From contig SCSY01000106.1 of the NCBI GenBank assembly GCA_004298625.1, positions 1 to 19,226 of the forward strand: a stretch of 19,226 nucleotides of DNA. The letters run 5' to 3'. The DNA is from Nitrospirota bacterium. GTDB taxonomy: Bacteria; Nitrospirota; Thermodesulfovibrionia; Thermodesulfovibrionales; UBA1546. The notes under the pieces were generated by a model. It searched no databases. It saw only the letters and a list, made by a program, of their open reading frames with translations, and was not told the DNA's origin. The stretch's first letter is position 1. The number at the start of each line of letters is the position of its first letter. Both the position numbers and the translations under genes were made by a program. Positions 13,528-19,226 of the stretch are shown here, one piece after another.

Positions 13528-16386
13528 ATGCCGAATACGGATTCACCGAAAAGAAAAGACTATAAAGATACCCTGAACCTTCCCCAGACGGGCTTTCAGA
13601 TGAAGGCAAACCTCACGCAGAGGGAGCCTGAGATGCTTTCGTCCTGGGAGAAAAACAGGCTGTATGAGAAAATGCAGGATAAAAACAGGGGCAACAGGCA
13701 CTATATCCTCCATGACGGCCCCCCTTACGCTAACGGGCATATCCATATCGGCCATGCCCTGAACAAGATACTCAAGGACATAATCGTAAAGTTCAAATCC
13801 ATGCAGGGTTTTTACTCTCCCTATGTTCCCGGCTGGGACTGCCACGGCCTGCCTATAGAATTACAGGTGGACAAAAACCTCGGGGAGAAAAAAGACAAGG
13901 TGGATATCCTGGAAAAAAGAAGGCTGTGCAAGGAATATGCGGGAAAATTCGTGGATATTCAGAGAGAGGAGTTCAAAAGGCTGGGGGTCTTCGGCGATTG
14001 GGGAGAACCCTATCTGACTATGGCTTATTCATATGAAGGCGCAATAGTCAGGGAATTTTCCGAGTTCGTGAAGAGGGGATACGTTTACAAAGGCAAGAAA
14101 CCCGTCCACTGGTGCCCCTCGTGCGTGACGGCGCTCGCAGAGGCAGAGGTAGAGTATAGCGACAAGGAATCTCCATCGGTATTTGTGAAGTTTGAAGTCA
14201 AAGGCGAAGAATTAAACGCTAAAATGCCTGGGCTTGCAGGCAAAAAAGTCTTCTTCATCATTTGGACGACAACCCCATGGACTCTTCCGGCAAATCTTGC
14301 TCTGGCATTTCATTCCGATTTAACCTATGTCGCTGTTGAAATAAATGATGGAAATAATCCCCCTTCACCCCCCTTTGACAAAGGGGGGATGGGGGGATTT
14401 TCAGGCGAAGTCTATATCGTCGCCGAGGGAAGGCTTGAGGCATTAAAAGACAGGATAGGACTTGCCGGAAAGGTCATCGCAAAGATATCGGGCAAGGATC
14501 TCGAAGGAATAAACGCTAACCACCCTTTCATCCAGAGAAAATCAAAGACGGTTCTCGCTGATTTCGTATCCCTCGAAGAAGGAACAGGAATAGTCCATAT
14601 AGCACCTGGCCATGGCGAAGATGACTATAAAGTAGGATTGCAATACGGCCTTGATATCTATGCGCCTGTTGACGACAAGGGGAAATTCACAAAGGCTGTG
14701 CCTGAGCTTGAAGGCCAGTTTGTGTTCAAGGCAAATGCGCAGATAATCGAGATATTAAAGAGCAAAAACGCTCTCATAAAAGAAGAAAAAATAACTCACT
14801 CATATCCTCACTGCTGGCGCTGCAAAAAGCCCGTCATATTCCGCGCAACAGAGCAGTGGTTTATCTCTGTGGAACATAACGGCCTGCGCAAAAAATGCCT
14901 CGAAGAGATAGACAGGGTAAACTGGGTCCCAAAATGGGGAAGGGACAGGATATATAACATGGTCTCCGGCAGGCCTGACTGGTGTGTTTCAAGGCAGAGG
15001 GCATGGGGAGTGCCTATTACCCTCATAAGATGCGACGAGTGCGGAGATTTTGTTAAAGACGAGCCGGTGCTGAATACGATCATTAAACTGGTCGAAGAAA
15101 ACGGCGCCGACATCTGGTTCGGCAAAAAGGCGGAGGAGTTTTTGCCGGAAGGATACAAATGCAAAAAATGCGGCTCCGGCTCATTTTCAAAAGAGATGGA
15201 CATCCTCGACGTATGGTTCGACTCAGGCGTGAGCCATGCGGCTGTGATGGAGATAAATCCCAGACTCTCATGGCCCGCAGACATGTATCTTGAGGGAAGC
15301 GACCAGCACAGGGGATGGTTCCAGAGCTCTCTGCTCGCCTCTGTCGGCACGCGAGGGACTTCGCCCTACAGGACGGTGCTCACCCACGGCTTTGTCGTTG
15401 ACGGTTCGGGCAAGAAGATGTCAAAGTCTCTCGGAAATGTTGTCGCGCCTCAGGAAATCATCAAGGCAAACGGCGCAGAGATACTTAGATTGTGGGTCTC
15501 CGCCGAGGACTACAGGGACGATATAAGGATTTCAAAGGAGATAATTGACAGGCTCACAGAGGCGTACAGGAAGATAAGGAACACTGCGAGGTTCCTGCTT
15601 GGAAACCTCAATGATTTCGACGGGGGCGATTACGGCAATGACCTGCTCGAAATAGACAGGTGGGCCATGTCGAGGCTCCAGCAGCTTACGAAAAGGATAA
15701 CCGCTTCGTATGAAAACTATGCCTTCCATGAAGTCTATCATCTCCTGCATAACTTCTGCATTGTTGATATGAGCTCTTTCTATCTTGATATTCTCAAGGA
15801 CAGACTTTATACATTCAGATCCGATTCAAAAGAAAGAAGGGCTGCCCAGTGGGTTCTTCAAAATATACTCGCGACAATTACAAAGCTCATGTCCCCGATA
15901 ATCTCATTCACTGCCGAAGAGATATGGGGTTTTATCAAGGGTGACAAGGAAGAAAGCGTATTCCTTGCTTCATTCCCGAAGACGGACGAAAAATATCTTG
16001 ATGACGCACTCGAAGGAAAATGGTCGAGGATGATAACAATCAGGAATGAGGTTAACAAGGCTCTCGAAATCAGGAGGCAGAACAAATTCATAGGCAATTC
16101 CCTTGAAGCAAAGGTCATACTTTATCTGCCTGAGCAGGAATTCAATCTCCTGAATGAATACAGGGATTTCCTCCCTTCCCTCTTCATCGTATCAGGCGCT
16201 GAGATAAGACAGGCAGCAGGAAAAGTCGAAAGCGCTTACGAGAGTGAAGAGGTAAAGGGCATGTCTGTCGTGGTCGAGCGCGCCGAAGGCGGAAAATGCG
16301 AACGCTGCTGGAACTGGAGCCCCGCAGTCGGAACGTTCAGCGACGCGCCGGAGTTATGCCGGAGATGTTATACTAATACTAAATGA
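13528..16386 (+). CDS. ileS: isoleucyl-tRNA synthetase
   Basis: A class I synthetase of 952 residues that charges tRNA-Ile with isoleucine. The HIGH motif reads HIGH (73-76, within PYANGHIHIGH), and KMSKS is at 630-634. The CP1 editing domain has WTTTPWTLPANLA (246-258) and GTGIVHIAPGHGEDD. The C-terminal zinc site has C924, C927, C944 and C947 (CERC and CRRC). Within CP1, residues 277-291 (NPPSPPFDKGGMGGF) are encoded by a palindromic repeat, an in-frame insertion before GEVYIVAE. The start at 13528 lacks a ribosome binding site but is the natural N-terminus ahead of DYKDTLNLPQT. Its TGA overlaps the lspA ATG (ATGA), so the two are translationally coupled. Confidence 0.97.
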   Translation: MPNTDSPKRKDYKDTLNLPQTGFQMKANLTQREPEMLSSWEKNRLYEKMQDKNRGNRHYILHDGPPYANGHIHIGHALNKILKDIIVKFKSMQGFYSPYVPGWDCHGLPIELQVDKNLGEKKDKVDILEKRRLCKEYAGKFVDIQREEFKRLGVFGDWGEPYLTMAYSYEGAIVREFSEFVKRGYVYKGKKPVHWCPSCVTALAEAEVEYSDKESPSVFVKFEVKGEELNAKMPGLAGKKVFFIIWTTTPWTLPANLALAFHSDLTYVAVEINDGNNPPSPPFDKGGMGGFSGEVYIVAEGRLEALKDRIGLAGKVIAKISGKDLEGINANHPFIQRKSKTVLADFVSLEEGTGIVHIAPGHGEDDYKVGLQYGLDIYAPVDDKGKFTKAVPELEGQFVFKANAQIIEILKSKNALIKEEKITHSYPHCWRCKKPVIFRATEQWFISVEHNGLRKKCLEEIDRVNWVPKWGRDRIYNMVSGRPDWCVSRQRAWGVPITLIRCDECGDFVKDEPVLNTIIKLVEENGADIWFGKKAEEFLPEGYKCKKCGSGSFSKEMDILDVWFDSGVSHAAVMEINPRLSWPADMYLEGSDQHRGWFQSSLLASVGTRGTSPYRTVLTHGFVVDGSGKKMSKSLGNVVAPQEIIKANGAEILRLWVSAEDYRDDIRISKEIIDRLTEAYRKIRNTARFLLGNLNDFDGGDYGNDLLEIDRWAMSRLQQLTKRITASYENYAFHEVYHLLHNFCIVDMSSFYLDILKDRLYTFRSDSKERRAAQWVLQNILATITKLMSPIISFTAEEIWGFIKGDKEESVFLASFPKTDEKYLDDALEGKWSRMITIRNEVNKALEIRRQNKFIGNSLEAKVILYLPEQEFNLLNEYRDFLPSLFIVSGAEIRQAAGKVESAYESEEVKGMSVVVERAEGGKCERCWNWSPAVGTFSDAPELCRRCYTNTK
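14356..14399. repeat. C/G-rich palindromic repeat inside ileS
   Basis: AATCCCCC, CCCCCCTTTG, A, CAAAGGGGGG, GGGGGGATT form a nested inverted repeat of about 44 bases. It is read as 15 codons in frame. The element at 41-84 is of the same kind on the other strand. Confidence 0.8.
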
Positions 16387-16853
16387 AGAAATTGTATATT
16401 GCCATTGCGCTTCTGGTGGTAATCCTCGACCAGGCGACAAAATATCTTGTAAATAATTACATAAGCCCTTTCAGAACAATTGAGATATTGCCCTTCCTTC
16501 ATCTCGTCAATATCAGGAACACGGGGACGGCGTTCGGCATGTTCAGGGACTGGGGTAACGGCATATTCATAATCATATCCCTTGCAGCAATAGCCGTTAT
16601 TTTTTTCATGCTCATAAAAGGAAAGGAAGACCCCTTAAGCCTCTCACTGATACTCGGGGGCGCGATCGGCAACCTCATAGACAGGATATTTCGCGGTTCC
16701 GTAGTGGACTTCATAGACGTATTTGCGAGCGGGCATCACTGGCCGGCTTTCAATGTAGCGGATTCTGCGCTCACAATAGGGATCGGGCTGATTTTTATAA
16801 CCCTTTTTAAACCAAAGGGTTCAAGGATAAAAAATGCATCCGGTATTAATTAA
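16383..16853 (+). CDS. lspA: lipoprotein signal peptidase II
   Basis: An inner-membrane aspartyl protease of 156 residues that removes the signal peptide of prolipoproteins after Lgt has added lipid. Four membrane segments are visible. Conserved blocks are LDQATK (15-20), NIRNTGTAFGMF (43-54), GNLIDRIFRGSVVD (96-109) and FNVADSA (123-129). The catalytic pair is D109 and D127. The ATG overlaps the ileS stop by 4 nt, and the 3' end overlaps lgt by 20 bp. Confidence 0.96.
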   Translation: MKKLYIAIALLVVILDQATKYLVNNYISPFRTIEILPFLHLVNIRNTGTAFGMFRDWGNGIFIIISLAAIAVIFFMLIKGKEDPLSLSLILGGAIGNLIDRIFRGSVVDFIDVFASGHHWPAFNVADSALTIGIGLIFITLFKPKGSRIKNASGIN

Positions 16854-17601
16854 AATAGGTCCTCTGACTATACATACCTACGGTGTTATGATTGCGGCCG
16901 GATTTATCCTGGGGCTTGCCCTCGCCGTAAGACAAGCCCGGAAACAACTGATACCTGCCGAAAAGATTGTTGATCTCGGCTTCTACATGCTTCTCGCGGC
17001 AATCATCGGTTCGAGGCTCTTCTTCATCATCGTGAACGCGGGCTATTATCTCAAACACCCTCTGGACATATTCAAAATATGGGAAGGCGGCCTGGTATTT
17101 TATGGAGGAGTTATATTAGCTATCCCTACTGCGATCTGGTTCGTAAAAAAGAAAGGCCTTGACCTCTGGGAAACTGCGGACATATTTGCGCCGTCGCTTG
17201 CAATAGCCCATGCGATCGGGAGGCTGGGGTGTATTTCAGCAGGCTGCTGCCACGGGAGAGAGGCGCACGACCTTCCGTGGGCAATAACTTTTTCAGACCC
17301 TGAATGCCTCGCGCCGACGGGAATACCTCTGCATCCGACCCAGTTGTATGAATCAGCCGGAGAGTTTCTGAATTTTTTAATTTTACTTATTTTAAGAAGG
17401 CGCCAATCATTCAAGGGTCAGCTTTTCTGGACATATCTTCTTATCTACTCTATAGTAAGATTCACGGTCGAGTTTTTCAGAGGCGATGAGGCAAGAGGAT
17501 TCCTTATAGGAAATATATCCGTATCACAGGGGATAAGTATTCTCCTCTTCCTTGTAGCGGTCGCAGGGCTTATCATCCTCAGGAAAAAAGCAAAACAGTA
17601 A
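16834..17601 (+). CDS. lgt: prolipoprotein diacylglyceryl transferase
   Basis: Lgt moves a diacylglyceryl group from phosphatidylglycerol to the lipobox Cys of prolipoproteins, the step before LspA. The protein has 255 residues with about seven membrane segments. Signatures are HTYGVMIAAGF (14-24), GGLVFYGG (85-92), GRLGCISAGCCHG (129-141), HPTQLYES (167-174) and a late RFTVEFFRG (209-217). R130 fits the essential Arg of the Lgt signature. Two features differ from the E. coli form: Tyr90 stands where E. coli has His in FHGG, and the signature loop is cysteine-rich (C133, C138, C139). The start overlaps lspA by 20 bp, giving a tight ileS-lspA-lgt operon; the stop is 5 bp from the convergent TPR gene. 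Confidence 0.95.
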   Translation: MHPVLIKIGPLTIHTYGVMIAAGFILGLALAVRQARKQLIPAEKIVDLGFYMLLAAIIGSRLFFIIVNAGYYLKHPLDIFKIWEGGLVFYGGVILAIPTAIWFVKKKGLDLWETADIFAPSLAIAHAIGRLGCISAGCCHGREAHDLPWAITFSDPECLAPTGIPLHPTQLYESAGEFLNFLILLILRRRQSFKGQLFWTYLLIYSIVRFTVEFFRGDEARGFLIGNISVSQGISILLFLVAVAGLIILRKKAKQ

Positions 17602-17606
17602 CTCAG

Positions 17607-18896
17607 CTATTCTTTCCTGCTCTTTGAGAGAGCCTTTATATCGGCAAAGATGGCGTCTATATTCTGATACCTGTCCTCGCGCACCTTCCTTATGCACTTA
17701 ATGACCATCTCATCGAGCCACTCTGGAAGATCCGGGGTGATATCGGCTATCCTCTGCGAGCCGAGGCCATCGAGGCCGCCTGTCAGCATCTCAAAGAGTA
17801 TTACTCCGAGCGAATATATGTCGGCCCTCTCATCGAATTCGACTCCTTTTGATCTTTCGGGCGGGGTGTAGGCCGACGAAGGAGCTTTTCTTAAAAAGGT
17901 GATATTGTTTGCGCTGTCTATAAGGATATTATCAGGCGACATAAGACCAAACGGCATTTCAGCTTTGTATGACTGCTGTAAGCTTTTAATTACCTGCAAC
18001 CACAGTTTCAGGCAGTGTTTGGGCTCAAGACCGCCGCTTTTCATAAAACCGCGCAGGGTAATCTTGCCTTCGAGATTCGCTTCATCCTGCGTTGTGGATG
18101 TAAGGGCATTAAGCCTTTCGCGCACATCCCTGTATGCCGGGTCGAACTTATCAACCTCTCTGTAGACCTCAGCAGCCTTTTCCTTTTCTCCGGACTGTTC
18201 CAGTTTGAATGCAAAGACATAGAAATCCTCTATATTTGATTTTTCAATTTTTTTGCCTCTGAGGACAAGGCCGAACATCTCTGCCGCCTCTTTCATCATC
18301 CCTTCTTCTTCGAGAAGCTTTGCGGCGCGCCTGTATTCTCCTGCCTCGCGGTATGCCCTGACTGCCGCCATCTTTCTTCCTGCCCTCTCCATTGCCAATG
18401 CAGCTTCTATCTTCTTCCCTGCCTGATTGTATATCTTTGCAGCATCCTCGAATTCTCCCTCCATCATCGAGACCTCGGCGGCAGCCTTTGTGTTGCCTGA
18501 TTTTACATATAGCTCTTTCGCCTTTTCACTCATGCCGAGAATTTGATACAACTCAGCCGCCTTTTTCAAATCTCCGCCTTTCTCATAGAGTGCGGCGGCC
18601 TTCTTCTTGTCCTTGAGCCTGCTTTCATGGATTAAAGCGGCAGAGATGTATTCCCCTGCCCTCTCCAACTCCCCTGCCTCTTTATTATAATCCTCGGCTA
18701 TTGTGGTCTGAAGTTTCTTTGCCAGGGTGTTCCTGTAAATAAACCTCGCCGCAAAAAATAATGCGATAACCACAGGCACGGCTATGACGATTAAAATTAT
18801 CGAAAGGCTTGTCTTCACCTGCTCCGCAACCGGAGCTGCCTGAACAGGGATCTCCTCTGAAAAAGCAGAACTGAGATTTAAAAAATTCAATATCAC
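17607..18896 (-). CDS. membrane TPR protein with C-terminal pseudokinase-like C-lobe
   Basis: A 429-residue protein with one membrane segment (about 30-51) after a short N-terminal stretch. Residues about 65-275 are a chain of TPR-like helices rich in AAELY/AAKIY/AAALYEKGG words. Residues about 290-425 look like the C-lobe of a Ser/Thr protein kinase: SPDNILI (320-326) for the catalytic loop, YTPPE (343-347) for APE, and DERADIYSLGVILFEMLTG (355-373) for subdomain IX, with Arg409 near the end. The HRD Asp and the DFG motif are missing and there is no ATP-binding N-lobe, so it should not be an active kinase. The start is GTG at 18896, overlapping the tsaD stop by 4 nt (GTGA). The function is unknown; it could be a docking or assembly scaffold at the membrane. 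Confidence 0.82.
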   Translation of the reverse strand: MILNFLNLSSAFSEEIPVQAAPVAEQVKTSLSIILIVIAVPVVIALFFAARFIYRNTLAKKLQTTIAEDYNKEAGELERAGEYISAALIHESRLKDKKKAAALYEKGGDLKKAAELYQILGMSEKAKELYVKSGNTKAAAEVSMMEGEFEDAAKIYNQAGKKIEAALAMERAGRKMAAVRAYREAGEYRRAAKLLEEEGMMKEAAEMFGLVLRGKKIEKSNIEDFYVFAFKLEQSGEKEKAAEVYREVDKFDPAYRDVRERLNALTSTTQDEANLEGKITLRGFMKSGGLEPKHCLKLWLQVIKSLQQSYKAEMPFGLMSPDNILIDSANNITFLRKAPSSAYTPPERSKGVEFDERADIYSLGVILFEMLTGGLDGLGSQRIADITPDLPEWLDEMVIKCIRKVREDRYQNIDAIFADIKALSKSRKE

Positions 18897-19226
18897 TCCC
18901 TCTTTATCCTTTCCCCAAGCGGCAGATATGCCTTCGGGTTTAAATCCATGCCCGCGAAATTCCCGGCCTTGAAATAATTATACCCTGCTGCTGCGATCAT
19001 TGCTGCATTATCCGTGCACAAAGAGACGGAAGGGATAAATATCCCGGCATCTCTTTCTTCCCCCATCTCTTTCATCCTCTTCCTGAGTTCGCTGTTTGCG
19101 GCCACGCCGCCGGACAATGTGACACGCCTTACGCCTTCTTTCCTTATGGCCCATTCGGTCTTTCTCACAAGCACATCCACAACACATGCCTGGAAAGAGG
19201 CAGCGATGTCGCTGATGAGTTCACCC
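18893..19226 (-). CDS. tsaD: tRNA threonylcarbamoyladenosine transferase TsaD, C-terminal part
   Basis: Only the last 110 residues or so are in the window; the gene runs off the right edge. The frame reads DIAASFQACVVDVLVRKT, then VTLSGGVAANSELR, then SLCTDNAAMIAAAGYNYF, all family landmarks. The Asp in TDNAAM is the expected metal ligand. TsaD transfers the threonylcarbamoyl group to A37 of ANN-decoding tRNAs in a complex with TsaB and TsaE. The TGA overlaps the next gene's GTG, so the two are probably in one operon. Confidence 0.95.
   Translation of the reverse strand, partial: GELISDIAASFQACVVDVLVRKTEWAIRKEGVRRVTLSGGVAANSELRKRMKEMGEERDAGIFIPSVSLCTDNAAMIAAAGYNYFKAGNFAGMDLNPKAYLPLGERIKRE

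Overview
The window is a bacterial chromosome segment of moderate GC, made of housekeeping genes and signalling genes with very short gaps. Several traits suggest a Gram-negative, anaerobic or microaerophilic lineage of the Nitrospirota (Thermodesulfovibrionia) or Desulfobacterota type: an archaeal/Thermotoga-style AhcY, a CimA citramalate synthase, an RseC-family protein, an ileS-lspA-lgt lipoprotein cluster, a periplasmic c-type-haem/rhodanese protein, and many short palindromic intergenic repeats. The phylum is an inference from gene style; there is no rRNA in the window.

Layout, left to right. Positions 1-500 (minus) hold the 5' part of a multi-spanning membrane protein of the TMTC-like GT-C/TPR type, which runs off the left edge. 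Positions 781-4905 (plus) hold metK, ahcY and cimA: S-adenosylmethionine synthesis, its by-product hydrolysis, and the citramalate entry to isoleucine. Positions 4971-8638 hold a signalling block: a degenerate GGDEF-EAL protein, a small TPR protein, and a convergent membrane PAS-GGDEF-EAL protein. Positions 8806-11989 (plus) hold an RseC-family membrane protein, an EF-G-like GTPase and an exported STN-like protein, ended by a 14-bp perfect hairpin. Positions 12035-13399 (minus) hold the most striking gene. Positions 13528-17601 (plus) hold ileS, lspA and lgt, overlapping one another. Positions 17607-19226 (minus) hold a membrane TPR protein with a pseudokinase-like C-lobe and the 3' end of tsaD, joined by a 4-nt overlap.

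The main discovery is at 12035-13399. Two apparent minus-strand ORFs are one reading frame interrupted by a single TGA. The protein on both sides of the TGA is one continuous rhodanese domain. The TGA sits five residues after the rhodanese Cys, where my recollection of homologues places a second Cys. A 7-bp hairpin with a GGUAA loop starts the right distance downstream for a bacterial SECIS. I read this as a 454-residue exported selenoprotein with a signal peptide, one CxxCH haem c motif and three rhodanese domains, carrying a C-x4-U pair in the first.

A second theme is short repeats. At least five different repeat-like elements lie in the gaps, and three elements lie in frame inside conserved genes: a C/G-rich palindrome in ileS (editing domain) and in the TMTC-like gene, and a TCACTCG-type repeat in cimA. 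Each adds a low-complexity peptide without breaking the frame.
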